A DNA stretch of 44,157 nt from an uncultured Eubacterium sp. (lineage in GTDB: Bacteria > Bacillota > Clostridia > Lachnospirales > Lachnospiraceae): the NCBI GenBank assembly GCA_934316925.1, contig CAKREC010000015.1, positions 1 through 44,157 on the forward strand. Direction: 5' to 3'. Below the pieces are notes generated by a model. That model was given only the letters and a program-made list of their open reading frames with translations, searched no databases and had not been told where the DNA came from. Below are positions 1 through 8,194 of this stretch, piece after piece (positions within the stretch are counted from its first letter, which is position 1; each line of letters begins with the position of its first letter). Position numbers and translations under genes: made by a program.

Positions 1-30
1 GGCGCTCTAGCCAAGCTGAGCCACACCCCG
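1..30 (-). tRNA. tRNA (probably Pro), 5' part only, cut by window edge
   Basis: Read on the minus strand, this begins CGGGGTG-TG-GCTC-AGCTTGGCTA-GAGC-G-CC: a seven-base acceptor strand, a paired D stem (GCTC/GAGC) and a GG-containing D loop. The first base C and the acceptor CGGGGTG fit bacterial tRNA-Pro, but the anticodon lies outside the window, so the identity is inferred. A consensus promoter lies about 50 bases upstream. Confidence 0.75.
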
Positions 31-85
31 TAATCGGGCACCTTATTCATATGCCGTGTCACTCTTCATCCGTGACGCAAGACAT

Positions 86-114
86 ATTATATTACAGGTG
101 CCAGCCAATGTCAA
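86..114 (-). promoter_or_regulatory. Consensus sigma-A promoter for the tRNA
   Basis: The minus strand carries TTGACA (109-114), a 17-base spacer and TATAAT (86-91), a full match to the vegetative consensus. Transcription should start near 79 and run into the tRNA, as expected for a stable-RNA gene. Confidence 0.8.
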
Positions 115-174
115 CAATTTTTTTCATTTTTTTGCGAATTTTTAAAATCACCGGTTTTCTGTACCAGTTTATCG

Positions 175-1227
175 CTACAAAATCTCATCCAATGCCTGGA
201 TCATCTGCTCCATCTGTTCTCTCGTTCCAATTGTGATCCGCAGATATTCTTTGATCCGCTCACCGCCAAAATGGCGCACAAATATTTTTTTCTCGCGCAA
301 TTTTTCAAAAATTTCCTCTCCGGAAACAGTCGCATGCTTCGCGAACAAAAAGTTGGTGCTGGATGGCAGAACCGTAAAGTTTCTTTTTTCCAGTTCTTCC
401 TTTGTAAATGCTCTGGTGTCCATGACTTTCTTAATATTGTCACGAAAATACTCTTCATCCTCCAAAGAAGCTGTTCCAACTGCGATGGATTCCTGTGTCA
501 TCGTGTAAGAATTGATGGATTCCTTTACATCGGTCATCGCCTGGATCAATGCCTTATTTCCAATCGCAAATCCAATACGCATACCCGCCAGTGAACGGGA
601 CTTGGAATATGTACGCACGACCAAAAGATTTTCATACTTATCGAGCAAAGGCAACGCCGTCTCTCCGCCAAAGTCCACATACGCTTCATCAATGATCACG
701 ATCACATCCGGATTTGCTTTCACGATCTCTTCGATCGCATCCAGACTCATGCCAATGGATGTTGGTGCATTCGGATTTGCTATGATCACACCGCCATTTT
801 CTTTTTTATAGTCTTCTACGCGGATGCAGAAATTCTCATCCAATGCCGGGCATTCATACGGAATCCGATACACATTGGCCCATACAGGATAAAATGAATA
901 TGTCACATCTGGGAATAAAATCGGCTTGTCGGAATTAAAAAAGGTCAAAAAAGCAAGAGACAACACATCGTCGGAACCGACTCCCACAAACACCTGTCCC
1001 TGTTCCAGTCCGTAATACTTTTCCAAACCACGCACCAAAGCAGATGCACTTGGATCCGGATACAATCCAAAGCGATCAATGTCAATATTTTTATGAGCCT
1101 CATATACCTTTGGTGAAGGTGGATATGGGTTCTCATTGGTATTTAATTTTATAATGTTTTTTTCCTGTGGCTGCTCGCCGGGAACATAAGGTTCTACTTT
1201 TCGAATATTTTTTTCCCAAGAATTCAT
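175..1227 (-). CDS. hisC: Histidinol-phosphate aminotransferase
   Basis: This 350-residue protein is a fold-type I PLP-dependent aminotransferase. HisC converts imidazole-acetol phosphate to histidinol phosphate with glutamate as amino donor in the cytoplasm. Visible family marks are the substrate-loop motif LNTNENPYPPSP near residue 28, the NPNAP block (151-155), D180 in IIDEAYVDF and the Schiff-base lysine K209 in TYSKSRSLAGMRIG. Length is normal. The start is supported by AGGA eight bases upstream. No other his gene is in the window, so this is a stand-alone copy downstream of the S8 gene. Related aminotransferases share these motifs, so substrate specificity is inferred. Confidence 0.85.
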   Translation of the reverse strand: MNSWEKNIRKVEPYVPGEQPQEKNIIKLNTNENPYPPSPKVYEAHKNIDIDRFGLYPDPSASALVRGLEKYYGLEQGQVFVGVGSDDVLSLAFLTFFNSDKPILFPDVTYSFYPVWANVYRIPYECPALDENFCIRVEDYKKENGGVIIANPNAPTSIGMSLDAIEEIVKANPDVIVIIDEAYVDFGGETALPLLDKYENLLVVRTYSKSRSLAGMRIGFAIGNKALIQAMTDVKESINSYTMTQESIAVGTASLEDEEYFRDNIKKVMDTRAFTKEELEKRNFTVLPSSTNFLFAKHATVSGEEIFEKLREKKIFVRHFGGERIKEYLRITIGTREQMEQMIQALDEIL

Positions 1228-1287
1228 ATTTTTATCCTCACTATCCTACAATTTCATTTTCCTCCTAAATTTACTCTTTTTCCACAC

Positions 1288-2943
1288 TCATGTCAAGCTG
1301 TCGTAAGCATTCAGGATCCCGAATCCCCACTCCGTATTCGGAAAACCATTTCCTTTTGGAATACATCCTTCAATAAATGTTTCCCGAATGTCAATCCCAT
1401 TGGCAATGGTTCCCTGCTCTTCATAGTACTGCATAAAAAGAGCCGCCACTCCCGTGGCAAAGGCTGTTGCCACTCCTGTTCCGGTAACCGTTCCGTAACG
1501 ATTGCCCGGCAGCGTGCTTCGGATATTTACCCCCGGTGCCACAATCTCCGGTTTAATGTGCCCCACCGGCGTATATCCCCTGCCTGCCGATAAATACAGA
1601 GATTGTTCACGCACATTATAGGCGGACACCATGATCGTATACTCTCCGGTTCCCGCGCTCGACAATGTATTGTCCGGATCCGGATTCAAAAATACAACTT
1701 CCTGTGATAGAAATTCCGATATCGGGAGCCACATATGATACCCCGGATTTTCATAATCCGTCTGCACAATAATTTTCCAGATTCCTGTTTTGGGTGATAA
1801 AAAGCGCATAGAAACCACCCGCTCTCTGGTAAGATGTGAAGATGTTGCAAAAAAAAGCTCGACCGTCGTGTTCTCCGCCCGGAACAAAAGCCGACGGCGC
1901 TGGCCGGTCTCCGCTGCAATGTCGGAATACGTCTCCCCGCTGGGCGAGATCAGACTCAGCAACAAAGCGCCCGGCGTCCGCCACCACAACTGCGCCATAA
2001 ATCCATTCAGACTTTTCTCCACATTCAGATTGATCGTGTCTTCTTTGCGCTGTATTTTGTGATGGTGTGCCGAATTTCCCTCGTTGCCAATGCAAGTCAG
2101 GATTGAAACGCCATCTGCTGTTGTATACCGTTCCATATACTGTGACAAATATGAACCACCATCATGACTTCCCATATTACTTCCCATTCCAAAACAGATC
2201 ACGACTGGCTTTTGCTGCTCCCAGGCCGTTTGGAGGATGAACGAAATGCCTGCCAGAATATCATTTTCCTGATAAGCAGGGACTCCATCCGGCACCCCGT
2301 AATAATCCCGGTAACTCTTTTTTGCTTCTTTACATTTTACAACGACAAGCGTGCTTAGTGGTGCGACTCCTGAAAAGCCTTGTTCTCTGTTTTCTTTTCC
2401 TGCCATGATCCCCGCCAGAAATGTTCCATGTCCGTTTTCATCCACCGTCGGAACGCGCTCTCTTGGGTTGTCAGACGCCAGCGCCTCGTCGAGCTGCGCC
2501 TTTGTGTATATAGCGCCATACGGAAACCGCTCGGAGCCTTCTCCGTCACGCTGTGTCTGATCCCACAACGCCGTAATGCGACTCGTGTTATCTGCCTCAA
2601 TAAATGCCTCATGTGTATAATCAATCCCGGTATCCACAATTCCCACCAGAACCCCTTGGCCATACAGATCCAGATAGGGCGTACGGCGCACCTGCAAAAC
2701 GCCGCTGTCTTCCAAGGCTTCTTCACTCATCAGACCATACAGATTGGGAATCGAGCTGAACCCGAACTGTTCGATCGCCTCCGGCGTTACCCGCTCTACT
2801 TCCTTATAAATATTCATCTGTACTGAATCCAGCGCCACCGTACAGGAAGGTTCATAAATATATTGAACATAGGATTCTCCACGATAGCTGTTCACCATGT
2901 AATCCAATGAATTTTCGCCATAAATATTGTCTCTGCAAGACAT
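1288..2943 (-). CDS. Csp-like S8 family subtilase homologue without catalytic Ser (probable pseudoprotease)
   Basis: This 551-residue protein has the length and layout of clostridial Csp-like subtilases: an N-terminal propeptide-like region of about 90 residues, then the S8 fold. The catalytic Asp is D104 (GIVDTGID), the His is H172 (ENGHGT) and the oxyanion Asn is N287 (IGNEGN). The serine block, usually GTSxA, reads GTGVA, with glycine (codon GGA) at residue 490. As read it should not hydrolyse peptides by the normal mechanism. Csp proteins in spore formers act in germination, and some members are known pseudoproteases. No signal peptide is seen. It follows the clpX-like gene. Its SD (AAAGGGG) lies inside the preceding terminator-like hairpin. 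Confidence 0.85.
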   Translation of the reverse strand: MSCRDNIYGENSLDYMVNSYRGESYVQYIYEPSCTVALDSVQMNIYKEVERVTPEAIEQFGFSSIPNLYGLMSEEALEDSGVLQVRRTPYLDLYGQGVLVGIVDTGIDYTHEAFIEADNTSRITALWDQTQRDGEGSERFPYGAIYTKAQLDEALASDNPRERVPTVDENGHGTFLAGIMAGKENREQGFSGVAPLSTLVVVKCKEAKKSYRDYYGVPDGVPAYQENDILAGISFILQTAWEQQKPVVICFGMGSNMGSHDGGSYLSQYMERYTTADGVSILTCIGNEGNSAHHHKIQRKEDTINLNVEKSLNGFMAQLWWRTPGALLLSLISPSGETYSDIAAETGQRRRLLFRAENTTVELFFATSSHLTRERVVSMRFLSPKTGIWKIIVQTDYENPGYHMWLPISEFLSQEVVFLNPDPDNTLSSAGTGEYTIMVSAYNVREQSLYLSAGRGYTPVGHIKPEIVAPGVNIRSTLPGNRYGTVTGTGVATAFATGVAALFMQYYEEQGTIANGIDIRETFIEGCIPKGNGFPNTEWGFGILNAYDSLT

Positions 2944-2988
2944 AAAAAAACCCCTTTTCTGCTTTTACGTATTATACGCAGAAAGGGG
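2944..2988 (-). terminator. Terminator-like hairpin that contains the SD of the S8 gene
   Basis: On the minus strand, CCCCTTTCTGC (2988-2978) pairs with GCAGAAAAGGGG (2962-2951), with one bulged base. Seven T residues (2950-2944) follow and abut the ATG at 2943. The form is that of an intrinsic terminator after the clpX-like gene. The 3' arm also supplies the only purine-rich SD of the next gene. Confidence 0.75.
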
Positions 2989-3006
2989 ATTCTTTGTGCT
3001 TTATTC

Positions 3007-4398
3007 TTAATTGCTTCCTCTCATAATAATAGTAGGAGAACCTTTACCCAGGATATAATCCTTTGTGATCACAACTTTGCCGATCATGTCATCTTTCGGA
3101 ATCTCATACATGATATCCATCATAAAATCTTCAATGATCGAACGGAGCGCACGTGCTCCCGTTTTCTTCTCGACCGCTTTTTTCGCAATCTCATAAAGTG
3201 CATCTTCTTCAAACTCCAGATCCACCTCATCCATATGAAGCAGCTTACGATACTGTTTGGTGATCGCATTTTTCGGTTTGGTAAGAACACCAACTAAAAG
3301 TTCCTCATCCATCTCCTGCAGTGAGAACACGATCGGAAGACGTCCGATAAACTCCGGAATCAATCCGTATTCGCGAATATCTTCGGTTTCTACTTTTGAG
3401 AAAATATTTTTATCGTTGTCATATTTATCTTTAAGATCCGATCCAAAACCCATCGTTCCCTGTTTGGTCAGACGGCGTTTAATAATATCCTCCAGACCCG
3501 GAAATGCACCTCCGCAGATAAACAAGATGTGACTGGTATTGACCGTGGTCATCGGAACCATCGCATTTTTGTTCGTCGCGCCAACCGGCACTTCAATATC
3601 CGCACCTTCCAAAAGCTTCAACAGCGCCTGCTGTACGGATTCTCCACTGACATCACGGTTATTGGTATTTTGCTTTTTCGCGATCTTATCAATCTCATCA
3701 ATATATACAATACCGCGTTCTGCCAGCTCTACATCATTGTCCGCATTGGCCAGCAGCTTGGAGATCACACTCTCAACATCATCACCAATATATCCGGCTT
3801 CTGTCAATGCGGTAGCGTCTGTGATTGCCAGCGGAACCTGTAACAGTCTCGCCATCGTCTTAACCATAAATGTCTTGCCGCTTCCTGTAGGTCCCAGCAT
3901 GAGCATATTGGACTTTTCAATCTCAATGCCATCATCACTCGGCTCTTTTTCCGCAAGAACGCGTTTGTAATGATTATAGACACCTACGGACAGCACTTTT
4001 TTTGCCTGCTCCTGCCCTACCACATATTCATCGAGATTACCCTTAATAACATGTGGCGCCGGAAGCTGATTGATGTCAAGCGCCGGCTTTTCTTTCTTTT
4101 CTTTTTTCTTGGTTTTTACCTGGTGCCGCTGCTGAAAATCCTCCGGTGGCTCAAGCCCCATATTGCCCAGGTTGACAAATTCAACACCCGGAAATTGAGG
4201 CATCCCCTGCATACCGATCTGGTCAAATGTCTTCTGCATACAATCTGAGCAGATCGTAATGTTATTCGGGATCGTGATCATCTTCTCCACTTTGCTTTCC
4301 GGACGGTGGCACAAATAACAGATCTTCTCATATCCATCATGATTATCATGGTCGGAAGTATGATCATTTTCTGTCTTTTTGATTTCTTCTTCGCTCAT
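3007..4398 (-). CDS. clpX: ClpX-type AAA+ unfoldase, divergent
   Basis: This 463-residue protein carries an N-terminal C4 zinc domain (C27, C30, C50, C53), a charged linker of about 65 residues and a ClpX AAA+ module. The module has Walker A GPTGSGKT (169-176), Walker B VYIDEID and a sensor/arginine region [16 protein letters not shown]. ClpX feeds unfolded proteins to ClpP. Differences from the usual sequence are the pore loop GYIG (202-205) instead of GYVG, the ClpP-contact loop MGF (316-318) instead of IGF, and a longer linker. The family is usually about 410-430 residues. No clpP, tig or lon is adjacent, so it may be a paralogue of the main clpX. The start has a strong AGGAGGAG site. Confidence 0.85.
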   Translation of the reverse strand: MSEEEIKKTENDHTSDHDNHDGYEKICYLCHRPESKVEKMITIPNNITICSDCMQKTFDQIGMQGMPQFPGVEFVNLGNMGLEPPEDFQQRHQVKTKKKEKKEKPALDINQLPAPHVIKGNLDEYVVGQEQAKKVLSVGVYNHYKRVLAEKEPSDDGIEIEKSNMLMLGPTGSGKTFMVKTMARLLQVPLAITDATALTEAGYIGDDVESVISKLLANADNDVELAERGIVYIDEIDKIAKKQNTNNRDVSGESVQQALLKLLEGADIEVPVGATNKNAMVPMTTVNTSHILFICGGAFPGLEDIIKRRLTKQGTMGFGSDLKDKYDNDKNIFSKVETEDIREYGLIPEFIGRLPIVFSLQEMDEELLVGVLTKPKNAITKQYRKLLHMDEVDLEFEEDALYEIAKKAVEKKTGARALRSIIEDFMMDIMYEIPKDDMIGKVVITKDYILGKGSPTIIMRGSN

Positions 4399-4460
4399 AA
4401 ACTCCTCCTGTGCATCCTCTATGCATATATTCTTTTTTTACCCGGTAGTATAAAATCGGA

Positions 4461-4500
4461 AAGAACCGAGCAGGAAAATCCCGCTCGGCTGTTCCGAACC
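4461..4500 (-). terminator. Probable terminator after htrA
   Basis: CCGAGC (4466-4471) pairs with GCTCGG (4483-4488), with outer pairing extending the stem. On the minus strand a moderately T-rich stretch (TTCTTTCC, then TTTT) follows. It lies 20-60 bases after the htrA stop. Confidence 0.6.
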
Positions 4501-4516
4501 ATCTGTCATATGTGGT

Positions 4517-6049
4517 TTAATATCCAAAGCCCCAAGGAACAACTTGTGAATTGTCCTGGCTGTTGTTATTATTTCCGTTTCCCGGAGTACTATCCTGAGA
4601 ATAATTGTCTTTATTGTCATTTTGACTGCTGGAACTTGAACTGTCATCCAGACCATCCAGCGTGTCACGACTCTTCAACGTAACTTTGATCTTCTTCTCT
4701 TTGTACTCACCATCGTCACTTCGTTTGACGGTAACGGTAATCTCAGTTCCTACCTTTGTATTGTTTACAATCTCCTGTACACCATCAATCGTAGAAACTT
4801 TCCGGTCGTCAATGGCAACGATAACATCGCCTTGCTTGATACCTGCTTTATAGGCAGCTCCTGTATCGGATACCGCAGCAACATATACGCCTTCCGGAAT
4901 GCCATACGTGTCACTGACTGTAGAATCAATGGTACGTCCGGTAATACCTAAATAACCTTTTTCGGCATCTTTGAGTACTTCACGGTTCATCAGATCATTG
5001 ATAACGGATACCGCATCACTCATCGGGATCGCATATCCCATACCCTCTACGGTAGTCTGTCCATAAGACATATACTTGGAAGAGTTAATACCGATCACGT
5101 TGCCGTTTGTATCGATCAACGCACCGCCACTGTTTCCCGGATTGATCGCTGCATCCGTCTGAAGCAATACCTGTGTGGTAGACTGTCCGGAAGAACTATC
5201 AGAGGAAGATACCTCGCGGTCTTTCGCGCTGACATAACCAACGGTCACAGACTGGCCATAACCAAGTGCATTTCCAATCGCGATGACCATCTGTCCAACT
5301 TTTACGTCATCCGAGCTTCCCAATGATGCTACTTTGATGCTGTTCTTTGTACTGTCTTTCATCTTGCTCATGTCTACCGTCAGTACCGCAAGATCATTCG
5401 AAGCACTCGTTCCCTGCACCTTGGCATCCATGGATTCACCGTCATTGAACTGTACGGAAATCTCATCGGCATCTGCTACAACATGATTGTTTGTGACGAT
5501 CAGTAACTGCTGTCCATCCTGCTTTACAATGAAACCGGATCCGGCTCCCTCGGATGAATAAGTCTGTCCAAAATAAGAAGTCTGTGTGCTCTTCTCCGTG
5601 ATCGCAACGATCGATGGCATGACCGCCTCAACAATACCGGATACATCACTGACTCCTGCTGCCCCTCCGGAAACCACTGTCACCGGAAGCTGCGTACTGC
5701 TTGTGTCAACCTGACCAACCTGTGTGTTGCTGCCACCGGAAAATCCGAACAGCTTACTCACACCAATAAAGCAAACCGCCGCAATGACTCCGAACAGAAC
5801 CGCGCTGCCAACCAGCTTCGCAGTCTTTCCAGAGAAAAAGGATCCGGACACTCTGCGCTTCTTTTCTTTCTTCTTTGTCTCGTCGCCCTGTGCTGCCGTA
5901 TTCTGAAAACGGTATGTGTTATCCTGACTTGGCATAGGCTGTGGTTCCGGCTGAGCGGTATACTCTGTCGTATGTGCCTCCGCCTGAACGGTTGTCGGGT
6001 CTGACATAACAAAACCTGTTTGTTCATTCTTGTTTGTGTTCTCTTCCAT
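4517..6049 (-). CDS. htrA: HtrA/DegP-like membrane-anchored serine protease with PDZ domain
   Basis: This 510-residue protein has a disordered acidic N-terminus, a basic stretch (KKKEKKRR), one membrane span (about 78-98), a trypsin-like S1C protease domain and one PDZ domain (about 365-450). The catalytic triad is visible as H189 (TNNHVVADA), D219 (SNDLAVL) and S307 (GNSGGAL). The protein should sit with its protease outside the membrane and degrade misfolded exported proteins. The C-terminus is a Ser/Asn/Gln/Asp-rich tail, probably disordered, ending VVPWGFGY. It has its own probable promoter and terminator, so it may be transcribed alone. Confidence 0.9.
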   Translation of the reverse strand: MEENTNKNEQTGFVMSDPTTVQAEAHTTEYTAQPEPQPMPSQDNTYRFQNTAAQGDETKKKEKKRRVSGSFFSGKTAKLVGSAVLFGVIAAVCFIGVSKLFGFSGGSNTQVGQVDTSSTQLPVTVVSGGAAGVSDVSGIVEAVMPSIVAITEKSTQTSYFGQTYSSEGAGSGFIVKQDGQQLLIVTNNHVVADADEISVQFNDGESMDAKVQGTSASNDLAVLTVDMSKMKDSTKNSIKVASLGSSDDVKVGQMVIAIGNALGYGQSVTVGYVSAKDREVSSSDSSSGQSTTQVLLQTDAAINPGNSGGALIDTNGNVIGINSSKYMSYGQTTVEGMGYAIPMSDAVSVINDLMNREVLKDAEKGYLGITGRTIDSTVSDTYGIPEGVYVAAVSDTGAAYKAGIKQGDVIVAIDDRKVSTIDGVQEIVNNTKVGTEITVTVKRSDDGEYKEKKIKVTLKSRDTLDGLDDSSSSSSQNDNKDNYSQDSTPGNGNNNNSQDNSQVVPWGFGY

Positions 6050-6084
6050 GAATCAACACCCTTTCTTCATAAGTTACTGTTATT

Positions 6085-6113
6085 ATAATAACCAATTGTG
6101 ATAAGTTTGTGAA
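6085..6113 (-). promoter_or_regulatory. Probable promoter of htrA
   Basis: Minus strand TTCACA (6108-6113), a 17-base spacer and TATTAT (6085-6090). It lies 36 bases before the htrA start, in the intergenic region shared with the divergent glycosylphosphotransferase gene. Confidence 0.5.
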
Positions 6114-6124
6114 GAAAAATTTTA

Positions 6125-6153
6125 TTGTGGAAAAAACAAAAATAGTATATACT
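6125..6153 (+). promoter_or_regulatory. Probable promoter of the glycosylphosphotransferase gene, overlapping a palindrome
   Basis: Plus strand TTGTGG (6125-6130), a 17-base spacer and TATACT (6148-6153). The -10 lies inside the perfect 14-base palindrome ATAGTATATACTAT (6142-6155). This would give a leader of about 80 bases. The palindrome is a candidate operator. Confidence 0.45.
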
Positions 6154-6241
6154 ATGGTAGATGGTCAAAGACCGCCCAAATACGATTTTATTATATTCTA
6201 TAGCGAAATAGCGAATTATTTATAGAGAGGACGACTTCATT

Positions 6242-7669
6242 TTGATAAAAGAAAATCAAAAATTGTTAAATCTTTTTCGTATTCTGATCGATGCCATTAT
6301 TATTGTATGTTCCTTTTATGCAGCATATGACTTAAGATTTAACGACAACAGTTTTTTAATCGTACACGAAATTATTGACGAGCCGGTAGGTATTTACGGT
6401 TCGCGCATGGATTACCTGCAGATCCTGTTCTGTTTGATCCCCTGTTATCTGTTATCCTATTATATGTTTCATCTGTATGATCCAAAGAGGGTACACAGCC
6501 GCAAATCCGAAATTTTCAATTTGTTTAAGGCAAACATTGTCGGCATTCTGTACTGTGTTGCATTTTTATTCTTCTACCGCAACCAGGATTATGCACGACT
6601 CTTCATTATTATATTTGTCACATCCAACTTCATCCTTGGATCGATCGTGCGATTTACGATCACAACACTTCTTCGCAAGATCCGTAAAAAAGGATTGAAC
6701 CAGAAACATGTACTGCTGGTCGGATTCAGCCGTACGGCCGAAGGATATATCGACCGTCTGCTTGCACATCCAGAATGGGGATTTGCCATTCACGGCATCC
6801 TTGACAACTTCCGTCCGCTGGGTCACTCCTACCGCGACATTCACGTGATCGGTAAGATCGATCAATTAGAGCAGATGCTTACCGAAAATGATTATGATGA
6901 AGTCGTCATCACGCTGGGACTGGATCACTACGACAAACTGGAACACATTGTAGCGATCACAGAAAAATTTGGTATACACACAAAATTCATCCCGGATTAC
7001 AACAATATTATCCCTACCAGACCATATACGGAGGATCTGGACGGACTGCCTGTGATCCATGTGAGAACGGTTCCGTTATTTGTATCGTTTAACCGTTTTA
7101 TCAAACGCATTTTTGATATTGTCGGTTCCATCTTACTGATCATTCTGTTCTCCATCCCGATGTTGATCGTTGCCATTCTGGTCAAGACAACATCCAAAGG
7201 GCCACTGATCTTTAAGCAGGAGCGCGTTGGATTGCATAATAAACCATTCAAGATGTATAAATTCCGTTCCATGGCAATACAGGATTCTTCCAAAGAAAAA
7301 CAAGCCTGGACCGTCCAGAACGATCCTCGTGTTACGCCGGTCGGACGCTTTATCCGAAAGACGAGTCTGGATGAATTGCCACAGTTCTTCAACGTATTGA
7401 AAGGGGATATGAGTCTTGTTGGTCCAAGACCGGAGCGGCCATTCTTTGTTGAAAAATTCAAAGAAGAAATCCCCCGCTACATGATCAAACATCAGGTTCG
7501 TCCGGGCATTACCGGATGGGCGCAGGTAAATGGATACCGTGGAGACACTTCGATCCGGCTGCGCATTGACTGTGACCTTTACTATATCGAAAACTGGACA
7601 TTTGGTCTGGACATCAAGATCCTGTTCCTCACGATATTTAAAGGATTTGTAAATAAAAATGCATACTAG
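6242..7669 (+). CDS. Polyprenyl glycosylphosphotransferase (undecaprenyl-phosphate sugar-1-phosphate transferase)
   Basis: This 475-residue membrane protein has the architecture of the WbaP/WcaJ/CpsE group: several N-terminal spans (to about 145), a cytoplasmic CoA-binding-like domain, another hydrophobic segment (about 290-310) and the C-terminal bacterial sugar transferase domain. The catalytic domain shows FKQERVG, YKFRSM, the TSLDELPQFFNVLKGDMS block, LVGPRPE and RPGITGWAQVNG. It should transfer a sugar phosphate from a nucleotide sugar to undecaprenyl phosphate, the first step of a surface glycan. The start is probably TTG, with GAGAGG 11 bases upstream; an in-frame ATT lies just before it. 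No other glycan gene is adjacent, which is unusual for this family. The sugar cannot be told. Confidence 0.9.
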   Translation: MIKENQKLLNLFRILIDAIIIVCSFYAAYDLRFNDNSFLIVHEIIDEPVGIYGSRMDYLQILFCLIPCYLLSYYMFHLYDPKRVHSRKSEIFNLFKANIVGILYCVAFLFFYRNQDYARLFIIIFVTSNFILGSIVRFTITTLLRKIRKKGLNQKHVLLVGFSRTAEGYIDRLLAHPEWGFAIHGILDNFRPLGHSYRDIHVIGKIDQLEQMLTENDYDEVVITLGLDHYDKLEHIVAITEKFGIHTKFIPDYNNIIPTRPYTEDLDGLPVIHVRTVPLFVSFNRFIKRIFDIVGSILLIILFSIPMLIVAILVKTTSKGPLIFKQERVGLHNKPFKMYKFRSMAIQDSSKEKQAWTVQNDPRVTPVGRFIRKTSLDELPQFFNVLKGDMSLVGPRPERPFFVEKFKEEIPRYMIKHQVRPGITGWAQVNGYRGDTSIRLRIDCDLYYIENWTFGLDIKILFLTIFKGFVNKNAY

Positions 7670-7670
7670 A

Positions 7671-7720
7671 AAAAGAGGCTGTGTTTAACGAATTAGGATC
7701 GTTAAACATCAGCCTCTTTT
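7671..7720. terminator. Bidirectional terminator
   Basis: AAAAGAGGCTG (7671-7681) pairs with CAGCCTCTTTT (7710-7720), and TTTAACG pairs with CGTTAAA inside it. T runs form on both strands, so the hairpin can end the glycosylphosphotransferase transcript and the convergent DUF1292 transcript. Confidence 0.85.
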
Positions 7721-7754
7721 CACGAAAGGGAGTATTCAAAACTATACTAATCTT

Positions 7755-8132
7755 CTAATCCAGTTTTTTGTTGATGAACTCGTCCCACTTGCTATCGTCT
7801 TCTTCCGGTTCATCATCCTCTTCTTCGTCATCTTCACCAAATTCATCATCGATCATCTGCTGAAAAATCTCTAAAAGTGTATTTAACAGGTCTTCATCTT
7901 CAATCAATGAAAATGTAACACCCGGTCCATCTTCCTGTTCCTCTGAAGGATCTACTGCGAAGAAATATACTTCTTTCTCTTCTGCATCTTCCTGGTCATC
8001 TTCTGCAAAAACCGCATAATCCTGACCTTCCAGCTCAAAAATACAGATCATTGTGCAATCTGCTTTCTCGCCGTCCTCAGATTCTACCGTCAAAACAACA
8101 TCTTCTAATTCTTCGTAATTAATCTCTTTCAT
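7755..8132 (-). CDS. DUF1292 family protein
   Basis: The protein of 125 residues matches the DUF1292 pattern, a small acidic domain of unknown function common in Firmicutes (core FELEGQDYAVF then VYFFAVD). It is very acidic, and the C-terminal 30 residues are mostly Asp and Glu before SKWDEFINKKLD. The start was set to the ATG at 8132 because GGAGG lies five bases upstream; an in-frame start nine codons earlier has no SD. It lies 62 bases after the lipoprotein gene and ends at the shared bidirectional terminator. Confidence 0.8.
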   Translation of the reverse strand: MKEINYEELEDVVLTVESEDGEKADCTMICIFELEGQDYAVFAEDDQEDAEEKEVYFFAVDPSEEQEDGPGVTFSLIEDEDLLNTLLEIFQQMIDDEFGEDDEEEDDEPEEDDSKWDEFINKKLD

Positions 8133-8194
8133 TGTTACCTCCACAGGATATCTTTTCAATCACTGTAACATGAATACTACGAAAAATCAACCAT

